From Actinospica durhamensis (GTDB lineage Bacteria > Actinomycetota > Actinomycetes > Streptomycetales > Catenulisporaceae), in NCBI RefSeq assembly GCF_018139695.1, contig NZ_JAGSOG010000071.1, positions 1 to 34,222 on the forward strand: a DNA stretch of 34,222 bases, read 5' to 3'. A model generated the notes under the pieces. That model was not told where the DNA came from. It did not search any database and saw only the letters and a program-made list of their open reading frames with translations. Positions 23,258 through 31,612 of this stretch are shown one piece after another; position 1 is the first letter of the stretch, and every line of letters begins with the position of its first letter. The position numbers and the translations under genes were made by a program.

Positions 23258-23731
23258 TCAGGTGATGAACTTCCAGGTCACCGGGATGCTGGAGGCGTGC
23301 TTGTCCACGCTCAGCATCCGGGCGTAGAGAGTCGGACTCAACGCCAGATCGCTGCCGGAGCACGAACCGCAAGACCCGACGATCGTCGCGTTCACACTCG
23401 TGCCCGAGGCGTTGGTCACCGCGATCTGCTTGCCGCACTCGAGGTTCCCGCCGAGCAGCGGGGTGGGCACCTCGACCAGGTACGCGGTGAAGGAGCTGAA
23501 CATACCGACCGGGTCGCGCCCGGAGCAGGTGCCGACGTGGACGTGGTCGCCGATCGCGTCGAGCACCACGCCGGCCTGCATGGAGGCCGTGCCGCTGAAG
23601 ATCATCGGGCCGCCGTCGGGGACGGCCCCGCCGGTACCCGCGAGCGCCTCGCCCGCGGAGGGGCCGAGGACGAGCGCGCCCGCGGCCACGACCGTGAGCG
23701 CGGCCGTGATGGAACGCCGGAGCCTGCGCAT
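23258..23731 (-). CDS. Small secreted double-psi beta-barrel protein (RlpA/expansin-like)
   Basis: The 157-residue precursor has a Sec signal peptide with probable cleavage after ALA at residue 31. The mature part resembles RlpA/expansin-like double-psi barrels and the Streptomyces papain-inhibitor type: ECGKQIAVTNASGTSVNATIVGSCGSC (C99, C121, C124, with C69 earlier) and SDLALSPTLYARMLS, ending IPVTWKFIT. The four cysteines probably form two disulphides. RlpA-like proteins act on peptidoglycan, while the papain-inhibitor relatives block cysteine proteases; the catalytic Asp expected for lytic activity is not clearly identifiable, so a binding or inhibitory role is possible. AAAGGAG lies 6-7 bases before the ATG. 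It converges with the VOC gene. Confidence 0.75.
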   Translation of the reverse strand: MRRLRRSITAALTVVAAGALVLGPSAGEALAGTGGAVPDGGPMIFSGTASMQAGVVLDAIGDHVHVGTCSGRDPVGMFSSFTAYLVEVPTPLLGGNLECGKQIAVTNASGTSVNATIVGSCGSCSGSDLALSPTLYARMLSVDKHASSIPVTWKFIT

Positions 23732-24113
23732 GACCGCTCCTTTCGTCGCCTGTCCTCATCCAAGCCCGTCCCGAGCCGCCCTGCGCAGGGGTACGGAGCC
23801 GTCCGGGTGAGCGGGGGCGTGCGGCTACGGGGGCGTGAACGGGTCTGCCCGCGCCGGGCGGATGCGTCGGAGGTTTTGGATGTTGATCCAACAATCATCG
23901 GAGACTTGCCCTCCAGGATGCCCCCGAGCCCCGCCGCAATAGCCCCAAGGAAGGCCTAGCGGAGGTCTTCGTTGTCTGTTACGTTACGCACCGCTCACCA
24001 ATTTTGTTCGGTCGCGCAACCAACCAGGCGGCCGTCGAGCGGGCACCCACACGGCCCGTCAGACGGGGTTGGCGCTACCCGTCGACCAACTTCGTTCGAA
24101 GGAGAACGCAACG
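23732..24113. promoter_or_regulatory. Divergent control region with TTGGAT-GTTG-ATCCAA
   Basis: This 382-bp space separates the small secreted protein and the glucoamylase genes. It contains a perfect inverted repeat TTGGAT-GTTG-ATCCAA at 23876-23891, a candidate operator for the glucoamylase, and a single TTGGAT half-site on the minus strand near 23760. No gene was recognised. The ribosome binding site of the glucoamylase is AAGGAG at 24099-24104. Confidence 0.4.
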
Positions 24114-27100
24114 ATGGCCTCGGCACCCCGCAGGCGCCGCCAACACAGTCCCCTGATCTCCGTCTCCTGCGTCCTCGCCCTGACGGCCGGCCTGCTGACC
24201 GGCGTCACGGCCGCAGCCTCCGCGGCCACCGCCTCCGGCGGGCCCGGATCCACCCCCTACTGGAACGAGTCCGGCGGCGTCCAGGGCTTCGCCGACTCGA
24301 CCAGCTCCACCTCGAAGGTCGCGTACACGATCGGCGACGGCGAACTCGAGAACGCCTTCTACCCCGAAGACGACGAGCCCGACACCTACGGCCTGCAGTA
24401 CTACGTCACCAACGGGTCCAGCTTCACCGACTCCGAGGTCTCCAACACCACCCACGCGGTCACCCTGGCCGACTCCACCTCGCTGACCTGGCAGCAGACC
24501 AACACGGCGACCAACGGCGACTTCAGCATCACCAAGACCTACATCGCGGACCCGAACGCGAGCGTCATCCTGATCCAGACGACGTTCACCAACGAGACCT
24601 CGAGCCCGCTCTACCTCTACGCCGACTACCAGCCGTACCTGGACAACCAGGGCGACGGGAACACCGGCGGCACCGACTCCACCAGCGGCGACCTCGAGGC
24701 CGTCAACGGCTCGGTGGCCAGCGCCCTGGCCGCCAGCACCGGGTTCACCGGCTCGAGCACCGGCTACGTCGGCACCAGCAGCTCCGGGGCCACCGAGCTG
24801 ACCTCCGGATACGGCCTGGCCACGACCTACTCCGGCGTCTCGAGCAGCGGCCACCTGGACCAGACCGCGCAGATCCCGGTCAGCTCCTCCGGATCCACCA
24901 CCTTCACCCTGGCGCTCGCCTTCGACACCACCGAGTCCTCGGCGATCACCGACGCCGCCACCGCCCTCGGCAGCGGCTTCAGCACCCTGGAGAGCAGCTT
25001 CGAGTCGGGCTGGCACAGCTGGCTCGCGGGCCTGAGCGCCCCGCCCGCCTCGGTCGAGCCCGCGTCGGCCGGCGGTACCGGAAGCGCCGCGCTGCTCAAC
25101 CAGTACTACATCTCGCTGATGGAGCTGAAGGCGGACGAGGACAAGACCTACGTCGGCGGCTTCGTCGCCTCGCCCACCGATCCATGGGGGGCCTCGGACA
25201 GCGCCGCGAGCGCCGGCAACCACGGCTACCACCTGGTGTGGACCCGGGACGAGTACGAGATGGCCAGCGCGCTGCTGGCCTCGGGCGACTCCACCGACGC
25301 CGCGGCGGCGCTGCAGTACATCCTCAAGTACGAGATCGAATCCAGCGGCGAGGCCAAGCAGAACACCTGGCTCAACGGCAACCAGGAGTGGTCCGGCCAG
25401 CAGATGGACGAGTCCGCCGACCCGCTGATCCTCGCCTACCAGCTCGGCGACACCAGCTCCACCGACTGGGCCACGCTCAAGACCGAGGCGAACTACATCG
25501 TCTCCAACGGCCCTTACACCGGTCAGGACCGCTGGGAGGAGAACAGCGGATATTCGCCCTCGACGATAGCCGCCGAGATCGCGGGCCTGGTCTGCGCCTA
25601 CTCCCTGGCCACCACCCAAGGTGACACCAGTGACGCCGCGACCTACCTGAGCACGGCCAAGACCTGGGCCTCCGAGGTCGACGGCTGGACCTACACCACC
25701 GACGGATCGCTCGGCTCCGGCTCGTACTTCGTGCGTATCGCCCCGAACGGCACGCCGAACGACTCCAACACGATCAGCATCTCCAACGGCGGCGGCAGCT
25801 ACGACCAGCGCGCCGTGGTGGACGCCGGATTCCTCGAGTTGGTGCGCCTGGGCATCAAGTCCGCCTCGGCCACCGACATCACCAACTCCCTGTCCGTGGT
25901 CGACTCCACCATCGGCGTCACCACCCCGCAGGGCCTGATGTACCACCGCTACAACCACGACGGATACGGCGAGACCTCGACCGGGGCCGACTACACCGGC
26001 GCCGGCGTGGGCAACCTGTGGCCCGTGTTCAACGGCGAGCGCGGCGAGTACGACATCGCCGACGGCGCCACCAGCGGCGCCGAGTCCCAGCTGGAGGTCA
26101 TGCAGGCCTCCGCGTCGGCCGACGGCCAGATCTCCGAGCAGGTCTGGGGCAGCTCCACCGCGGCCAGCGCCTCGGGCACCGGCTGGAGCCTGGGCCAGCC
26201 GGACAACTCGGCCACGCCGCTGATGTGGTCGATGGCCCAGTACGTGCGCCTGGCCGACGACATCTCGCACGGCAGTGACGCGGACACCCCCGCGATCGTC
26301 TGCCAGACCTTCAGCACCTGCGCCGTCTCGGCCCCCGCGGCGCCGACCGGCCTGACCGTGACCGCCAAGACCTCGAGCACCGTCTCGCTGTCCTGGACCG
26401 CATCCAGCGGGGCCACCGGTTACAAGGTGCTGCGCAACGGAACCTCGGTCGCCACCCCCACCTCGACCTCGTACACCGACACCGGCCTGACCGCCGGGAC
26501 GTCGTACACGTACACGGTCGAGGCGACGAACACGGCCGGGTCCTCCGCGGCGAGCTCCTCCGTCACGGCGACCACGAACTCGGCCGGGACCGCGCCCAAC
26601 GCGCCCACCGGCCTGACCGTCGGCACCGTCACCACGACCACGGTCCCGCTCAGCTGGACCGCGTCGAGCACCGGCGGCAGCTACGCCGTCGCCGGCTACT
26701 ACGTGCTGCGCAACGGCAGCGTGGTCGGCACCACGACGTCGACCTCGTACACGGACACGGGCCTGAGCCCGGCGACCGCGTACACGTACACGGTCGAGGC
26801 CTACGACACGAACGGCGACGTCTCCGCGGCCTCGTCGAGCGTTTCGGCGACCACCTCCGTCGGCTACACCGAGACGTTCGACGTGACCGTCCCGGTGAAC
26901 ACGGCGGCCTCCGGCGACGGGGTCTACCTGGACGGCGACTTCTCCGTCCTCGGCCAGGGCGGCAGCGACTGGGCCGCGTCGGGCCTGGCCATGACCAAGG
27001 TCGACGACACCCACTACACCCTCACGGTCAGCGCCTCCAGCGCGGCCAGTCTGCAGTACAAGTACGTCCTCGGCGCGAGCTGGAACAACGTCGAGGAGAC

Positions 27101-27548
27101 GGCCTCCTGCGGCTACGTCGCCAACCGGTCGGTCACCGTCGGCGGCACCGAGACCGACACCGTGGCCGACTGGGCGGGCCCGAACACCTGCGGGAACGCC
27201 CAGGCGGTCATCGACGTCACGGTGCCCTCGAGCACGCCCTCGGGCGACGAGGTGTACATCTCGGGTGACTTCTCCGCCCTCGGGATCGGCATGTCCTCCG
27301 CGAACGACTGGACCGCCGGGCTGTATCCGATGACGAAGATCGCCGCGAACCAGTGGCAGATCCTGGTGCCGTCGAACTCCGGCGACACCCTCGCCTACAA
27401 GTTCGACCTCAACGGCACCTGGACGAACGTGGAGGAAGGCAGCTCCTGTGCCTACGTCAACAACCGCTCCTTCCTGTTCAACGGCGCCGACAGCTCGTAC
27501 ACCGCGAGCGACTCGGTGCTGACCTGGGCCGGGCTGAACGGCTGCTGA
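24114..27548 (+). CDS. Secreted GH15 glucoamylase with FN3 and starch-binding modules
   Basis: The ATG at 24114, nine bases after GGAG, starts a 1144-residue precursor with an Arg-rich n-region and a cleavage site near ASA at residue 37. Residues to about 330 form the N-terminal beta-sandwich of bacterial glucoamylase/glucodextranase. The (alpha/alpha)6 barrel follows, with HLVWTRDEYEM, NGNQEWSGQQMDESADP and GQISEQVWG; E433 and E675 are the expected catalytic acid and base. Two FN3 domains (about 740-826 and 827-916) and two similar carbohydrate-binding modules (about 917-1030 and 1031-1144; DGDFSVLG, LQYKYVLG, WNNVEE) complete it, the last of CBM20/CBM25-like type. It should release glucose from starch outside the cell. 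It is monocistronic and closed by a strong terminator. Confidence 0.92.
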   Translation: MASAPRRRRQHSPLISVSCVLALTAGLLTGVTAAASAATASGGPGSTPYWNESGGVQGFADSTSSTSKVAYTIGDGELENAFYPEDDEPDTYGLQYYVTNGSSFTDSEVSNTTHAVTLADSTSLTWQQTNTATNGDFSITKTYIADPNASVILIQTTFTNETSSPLYLYADYQPYLDNQGDGNTGGTDSTSGDLEAVNGSVASALAASTGFTGSSTGYVGTSSSGATELTSGYGLATTYSGVSSSGHLDQTAQIPVSSSGSTTFTLALAFDTTESSAITDAATALGSGFSTLESSFESGWHSWLAGLSAPPASVEPASAGGTGSAALLNQYYISLMELKADEDKTYVGGFVASPTDPWGASDSAASAGNHGYHLVWTRDEYEMASALLASGDSTDAAAALQYILKYEIESSGEAKQNTWLNGNQEWSGQQMDESADPLILAYQLGDTSSTDWATLKTEANYIVSNGPYTGQDRWEENSGYSPSTIAAEIAGLVCAYSLATTQGDTSDAATYLSTAKTWASEVDGWTYTTDGSLGSGSYFVRIAPNGTPNDSNTISISNGGGSYDQRAVVDAGFLELVRLGIKSASATDITNSLSVVDSTIGVTTPQGLMYHRYNHDGYGETSTGADYTGAGVGNLWPVFNGERGEYDIADGATSGAESQLEVMQASASADGQISEQVWGSSTAASASGTGWSLGQPDNSATPLMWSMAQYVRLADDISHGSDADTPAIVCQTFSTCAVSAPAAPTGLTVTAKTSSTVSLSWTASSGATGYKVLRNGTSVATPTSTSYTDTGLTAGTSYTYTVEATNTAGSSAASSSVTATTNSAGTAPNAPTGLTVGTVTTTTVPLSWTASSTGGSYAVAGYYVLRNGSVVGTTTSTSYTDTGLSPATAYTYTVEAYDTNGDVSAASSSVSATTSVGYTETFDVTVPVNTAASGDGVYLDGDFSVLGQGGSDWAASGLAMTKVDDTHYTLTVSASSAASLQYKYVLGASWNNVEETASCGYVANRSVTVGGTETDTVADWAGPNTCGNAQAVIDVTVPSSTPSGDEVYISGDFSALGIGMSSANDWTAGLYPMTKIAANQWQILVPSNSGDTLAYKFDLNGTWTNVEEGSSCAYVNNRSFLFNGADSSYTASDSVLTWAGLNGC

Positions 27549-27605
27549 CAAGGCCGCCGATCCCTTGGTGGGATCAACGGTTGAAATGAACGACACGTGA
27601 CACGG

Positions 27606-27638
27606 TCGGCCGGTCGGGCGCACAGCCCGGCCGGCCGA
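27606..27638 (+). terminator. Terminator after the glucoamylase gene
   Basis: A 14-bp stem (27606-27619 with 27625-27638, one G-U pair) encloses the loop GCACA, 57 bp after the stop codon. Confidence 0.82.
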
Positions 27639-27694
27639 TCCGGCTTCCCGGCGCAGCACCCTGCGTCTTGGGCGCCCCGAGCGGTCTCAGGCCC

Positions 27695-27700
27695 TAGAGT
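27695..27700 (+). promoter_or_regulatory. Putative leaderless -10 box of the DUF1275 gene
   Basis: TAGAGT ends 8 bases before the ATG at 27709; only a weak GGGCGG lies between them. Confidence 0.35.
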
Positions 27701-27708
27701 CGGGCGGT

Positions 27709-28443
27709 ATGTCCGAAGTCTTCCTCGGAGCCTGGCACACCGTCGCCCCCGTCCGGGGCGAGCGCCACGGCCCGCTCGCGCCGCTGCTGCTCCTGCTCAC
27801 CCTCATCACCGGGTTCGTCGACGCCTACAGCTACCTCGTGCTCGGCCACGTGTTCGTCGCGAACATGACCGGCAACGTGGTCTTCTGCGGCTTCGCCATC
27901 GCCGGCGCCGCCGGCTTCTCGCTGCCCGCCTCGATCACCGCGCTGGTCGCCTTCGCCGCGGGCGCGCTGGTCGGCGGGCACGTCGCGCAGCTGCGCCGGG
28001 AGCACCGGGCCCGCCTGCTGTACGCCGCCCTGCTCATCCAGACGGTCCTGGTCGCCGCCGCGTACATCGTGGCCGAGACCACCGTGCCGACCCGGGAGGC
28101 GGGCAGCCGGTACACCCTGATCATCCTGCTCGGCCTGGCCATGGGCGTGCAGAACGCCGCGGCCCGGGCCCTGGCGGTGCCCGACCTGACCACGACGGTG
28201 CTCACCATGACCATCACCGGCGCCAGCGCGGACAGCCGGACGGCCGGCCACGGCCTCAAGACCGGGCGGCGGCTGCTGTCCGTGCTGACCATGTTCCTCG
28301 GCGCGCTGTGCGGAGCACTCACCGTCGCGCACGGCCACGCCGGGGTGACCCTGCTGATCGCGTTCGTGCTGCTGATCGGCGCCACCGGCTACATCGGGCG
28401 GCTGATCGATTCGACCGAGCCCTGGGTGACGCCGGTGGTCTGA
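27709..28443 (+). CDS. DUF1275 (YoaK-like) membrane protein
   Basis: The 244-residue protein has about six membrane helices and the DUF1275 signature LTLITGFVDAYSYLVLGHVFVANMTGNVVFCGFA near residues 28-61, then GVQNAAARALAVPDLTTTVLTMTITGASADS near 145-175, both diagnostic of the family. Members are small integral membrane proteins of unknown transport or signalling role. The next gene, a response regulator, starts 42 bp downstream, but a TATACA box there may give it its own promoter. Confidence 0.9.
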   Translation: MSEVFLGAWHTVAPVRGERHGPLAPLLLLLTLITGFVDAYSYLVLGHVFVANMTGNVVFCGFAIAGAAGFSLPASITALVAFAAGALVGGHVAQLRREHRARLLYAALLIQTVLVAAAYIVAETTVPTREAGSRYTLIILLGLAMGVQNAAARALAVPDLTTTVLTMTITGASADSRTAGHGLKTGRRLLSVLTMFLGALCGALTVAHGHAGVTLLIAFVLLIGATGYIGRLIDSTEPWVTPVV

Positions 28444-28470
28444 GCGGCTTCGCCTCGCCGCGTACGGCGT

Positions 28471-28476
28471 TATACA
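28471..28476 (+). promoter_or_regulatory. Putative -10 box of the two-component genes
   Basis: TATACA ends 9 bases before the ATG at 28486, with TTCGCC 16 bp upstream as a poor -35 candidate. No ribosome binding site is evident. Confidence 0.4.
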
Positions 28477-28485
28477 GTCGCGAGC

Positions 28486-29196
28486 ATGGGCGAAGGCGCG
28501 AGCTCGAACGGGACCGGCGGCGGGGCGAGTGTGCTCGTCGTCGAGGACGACCCGGGCATCGCCGGGTCCCTGGTGCGCGGCCTGGAACGGGCCGGCTACA
28601 GCGCGCGCTCGGTCGGCACAGGCGCGCAGGCGCTGGCCGCCGAGCCCACCGACGTGGTCCTGCTCGACCTCGGCCTGCCGGACGGCGACGGCCTGGACAT
28701 CTGCGCCCGCCTGGCCGGGCGCGGGACCTGCGCCATCCTGGTGGTCACCGCCCGGGGCGAGGAGGGCGACCGGGTCGCCGCGCTGGACGAGGGCGCGGAC
28801 GACTACCTGGTCAAGCCCTTCGGCCTGGCCGAACTGCTCGCCCGGATCCGGGCGGTGCTGCGCCGGATCCAGCCCGTCGCCCCCAGCGCGGTGCGCCACG
28901 GCCCGCTCATGGTCGACTCGCGCACCCGCAAGGTCACCGTGCGCGGCGAGGAGATCGCGCTCACCCCGCGCGAGTTCGAGATCCTCGAGTGCCTGGCCGT
29001 GGACCCCGGCCGGGTCTTCACCCGGCAGGCGCTGCTCGAACGCATCTGGGACGCTCACTGGTACGGCCCCACCAAGGTCCTGGACGTGCACGTGGCCGCG
29101 CTGCGGCGCAAGCTCGGCGTGCCCGGGCTGATCGAGACCGTGTACGGCCGCGGCTTCCGGCTGGCCGACCCCGGCCCCGACCCCGCGACCCGGTGA
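28486..29196 (+). CDS. OmpR/PhoB-family response regulator
   Basis: The 236-residue protein has a receiver domain with the phosphate-accepting D61 in VVLLDLGLPDGDG, the acidic pair VEDD near residue 20, the switch TAR and K110 in YLVKPFG. A winged-helix DNA-binding domain follows (about 140-232): LTPREFEILECLAV, VFTRQALLERIWD, KVLDVHVAALRRKLG and IETVYGRGFRL, all canonical. It is phosphorylated by the kinase encoded next, 10 bp away. Its first residues are a disordered Gly/Ser stretch. Confidence 0.96.
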   Translation: MGEGASSNGTGGGASVLVVEDDPGIAGSLVRGLERAGYSARSVGTGAQALAAEPTDVVLLDLGLPDGDGLDICARLAGRGTCAILVVTARGEEGDRVAALDEGADDYLVKPFGLAELLARIRAVLRRIQPVAPSAVRHGPLMVDSRTRKVTVRGEEIALTPREFEILECLAVDPGRVFTRQALLERIWDAHWYGPTKVLDVHVAALRRKLGVPGLIETVYGRGFRLADPGPDPATR

Positions 29197-29206
29197 CCCG
29201 CCGCCC

Positions 29207-30565
29207 ATGACCCGCCGCATCGCCGGGACCTTCATCGCCCTGCTCAGCACGCTGATGGTGCTCGCGGTCGTGCCGCTCGGCCTTTCCATCGCGAGCAACG
29301 AGCGCACCAGCTTCCGCTTCGACGCCGACTCGGCCGCGCGCACCGTCGCCAACGCGGCCGAGGAGCACCTGTCTGATCATCACAGCGACGCCGAGATGCT
29401 CGCCGCCCTCAGCACGGCCGCCGCGCGCGGCGACTGCGCCACCGTCTACGACTCCGACGGCGTCGAGCTGAACGCGAGCAAGTGCCCGCACGACTTCCGT
29501 TCCCCGGCGAACGCGCTGGCCCGGCGCGTCCTCGGCGGCGATCACGGCGAGAACCCGGACGAGGACCTGACCACGCAGGAGGGCCAGTGGCTGCTGGTCG
29601 GCGTGCCGGTCGGGGACGACGGGCAGGTGACCGGCGCCGTGGTCTACGCCCGGTCGATGGACCCGACCGACGACCGGATCGAGGCCATGTGGGGCTGGCT
29701 CGCCATCACCGGCTTCGGCGTGCTGGCGCTGGCCGCGTACCTCTCGGTGCGCCTGGCCCGCTGGGTCAGCCGTCCGCTCGAAGGCCTCGGCGACGCCGCG
29801 GCCCGGCTCGGCGCGGGCGACCTGAGCGTGCGCGCGGACCCGCAGACCGGCCCCGAGCAGGTGCGCAGGCTCGCCGAGACCTTCGATTGGATGGCCGAGC
29901 GGATCGAGACGCTGGTGCGCGGGCACCGCTCCTGGCTCGCCGACGTCTCCCACCAGCTGCGCACCCCGCTCACCGCGCTGCGGCTGCGCCTGGACCTGCT
30001 CGCCGCGGACGTCCCGGACGAGCACGCCGCCGCCGAGTTCGCCGCGGCGCAGGAGGAGATCGCCCGGCTCTCCCGCCTGGTGGACGGCCTGCTCGCGGTG
30101 GCCCGCACCGAGGCCGCGGTCCCGCAGCGCAAGCCGGTGCGCATCGACACCGTCGCCCGCGAGCGCCTCGCGGCCTGGGAGCCGGTCGCGGCCGAGCGCG
30201 GCGTGCGGCTGAGCGAGGAGACCGAACCGGTCACCGCCGCCCTGGGCGCCGGCGACCTCGAGCAGATGCTCGACAACCTCGTGGCCAACGCGCTCGAGGC
30301 GGTCGGTGAATCAGGGCACGTACGTATCGAGGCGCTGCGCCGGGACGGGCGCGCCCTCATCCGGGTGGTCGACGACGGACCCGGCCTGAGCGACGAGCGC
30401 AAGCAGGCCGCGTTCCACCGCTACGGCCACCCGGAGCCGCGCGGCCACGGCCTCGGCCTGGCCATCGTGCAGCGCCTGGCCGCGGTCAACGGCGGCGACG
30501 CGTTCCTGCGCGACACCCCGGGCGGCGGCCTGACCGCGGAACTGGACCTCGGGCCCGCGACGTAG
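29207..30565 (+). CDS. Sensor histidine kinase
   Basis: The 452-residue protein has a membrane helix (about 5-28), an extracytoplasmic sensor segment (about 30-160) with two cysteines (C77, C93), a second helix (161-181), a HAMP linker (183-236) and the kinase core. The phosphorylated residue is H249 in DVSHQLRTPL, followed by the N box DNLVANALEA near 356, G1 VVDDGPGL and G2 GHGLGLAIVQRL. The sensor has a His/Asp/Glu-rich stretch (EEHLSDHHSDAE) that might bind a metal, which is speculative. It partners the preceding regulator. Confidence 0.95.
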   Translation: MTRRIAGTFIALLSTLMVLAVVPLGLSIASNERTSFRFDADSAARTVANAAEEHLSDHHSDAEMLAALSTAAARGDCATVYDSDGVELNASKCPHDFRSPANALARRVLGGDHGENPDEDLTTQEGQWLLVGVPVGDDGQVTGAVVYARSMDPTDDRIEAMWGWLAITGFGVLALAAYLSVRLARWVSRPLEGLGDAAARLGAGDLSVRADPQTGPEQVRRLAETFDWMAERIETLVRGHRSWLADVSHQLRTPLTALRLRLDLLAADVPDEHAAAEFAAAQEEIARLSRLVDGLLAVARTEAAVPQRKPVRIDTVARERLAAWEPVAAERGVRLSEETEPVTAALGAGDLEQMLDNLVANALEAVGESGHVRIEALRRDGRALIRVVDDGPGLSDERKQAAFHRYGHPEPRGHGLGLAIVQRLAAVNGGDAFLRDTPGGGLTAELDLGPAT

Positions 30566-30793
30566 CGCGCGCCGCGCCCGTTTCGCGCGATCCATCCCGA
30601 CTTATCGCCCCTGCCTCGTGCGCCGCCGCGCCCCCGGCCGGAGATCTTAACCGGTTCTGAGCAGGTTCCTGGCTCCTTCCGCACACCCGGCCCGGCAGGA
30701 TCGTCGCTGCGGGCTCTGGGTGTGCCCGCGGGAAGGCGGGTTCTGGGTAAATCCGCCCGGTGGGCCGTCGGGTGATCAGGAGGTATCGCAACC
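30566..30793. promoter_or_regulatory. Region upstream of membrane protein, GGTTC repeats
   Basis: GGTTC occurs at 30653-30657 and 30664-30668, an 11-bp spacing that is typical of tandem OmpR-family binding sites, and overlaps the palindrome AACCGGTT (30649-30656). GGTTCTG recurs at 30739-30745. These are candidate targets of the adjacent response regulator. AGGAGG at 30779-30784 is the ribosome binding site of the next gene. Confidence 0.35.
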
Positions 30794-31501
30794 GTGTCTC
30801 GGGCGACGATGTCGAACCCCGCTCGGCGGCCCGCCACCCATGCCCGCACCAGGTACGCGGCAGGCGGGTCCGAATCGGCCGCCGCCGGCCAGGCCGGACA
30901 GCGCGCGTCCGGCGGGCCCGGGCACAGTGACATATCCGGCCCGGAGGGCAACGAGCGCCTCACCGCCGTCACCGGCGCCGCGCTGCTGGTGCTCTTCGCG
31001 GCCGAGGGTCTGACCATCCTGTCGCTGAGCCGGCTGCTCTACTGGCACTACCTGATCGGCTTCGCGCTCGTCGGTCCGATCTGCGTCAAACTCACCTCCA
31101 CGCTCTACCGCTTCAGCCGCTACTACACCGGCTCGCCCGCCTACCGCCGCAAGGGGCCGCCGCAGCCGCTGCTGCGCGTGCTCGGGCCCTTCGTCGTGCT
31201 GACCACGCTCGCCGTCATGGGCACCGGGATCCTGCTCGGCGTGGACGGCACCGCTCCGACGTACTTCGGCCTCAGCCTGCTGATGCTGCACAAACTCAGC
31301 TTCCTGGCCTGGGCGGCCGCGATGACCGTGCACGTCCTCGCCTACCTGTGGCGCGTGCCCCGCCTCATCGGCTCCGACCTCGCCCGCGCCGCCACCGCCG
31401 GCCGCGGCCTGCGCTGGTCGGTCACCGTGCTCGGCCTCGGCGGCGGCGTCGCCCTCGGCCTGGCCTGCGCCCACCTGTACGCGAACTGGCATCGCCGCTA
31501 G
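30794..31501 (+). CDS. Small multi-helix membrane protein, cytochrome b561-like
   Basis: The GTG at 30794 follows AGGAGG by 9 bases. The 235-residue product has a disordered Ala/Ser/Gly N-terminal region (to about residue 55), then about five membrane helices. Histidines fall in or near helices: WHYLIGF (H85), LHKLSF (H166), VHVLAYLWRVPRL (H180). Such spacing is compatible with haem ligation as in cytochrome b561 or ferric-reductase-like proteins, but the family is not certain. It follows the kinase gene by 228 bp and may belong to its regulon. Confidence 0.65.
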   Translation: MSRATMSNPARRPATHARTRYAAGGSESAAAGQAGQRASGGPGHSDISGPEGNERLTAVTGAALLVLFAAEGLTILSLSRLLYWHYLIGFALVGPICVKLTSTLYRFSRYYTGSPAYRRKGPPQPLLRVLGPFVVLTTLAVMGTGILLGVDGTAPTYFGLSLLMLHKLSFLAWAAAMTVHVLAYLWRVPRLIGSDLARAATAGRGLRWSVTVLGLGGGVALGLACAHLYANWHRR

Positions 31502-31612
31502 ATCGCTCGCTCGTCCCCGCGACTCGACCGCACGTTTCTTGTCGGTGGATCTCTCTAAGATGGCGTCAACTGCTCGACAAGGGCGGGGAAACAGGCGCTG
31601 AGGAGGGGAAAC

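Noticed and set aside
24075-27659. Very long open frame antisense to the glucoamylase gene
   Set aside because: It is Arg/Gly/Val-rich with no recognisable domain, and mirrors the codon bias of the real gene on the other strand; such shadows are expected in GC-rich DNA.
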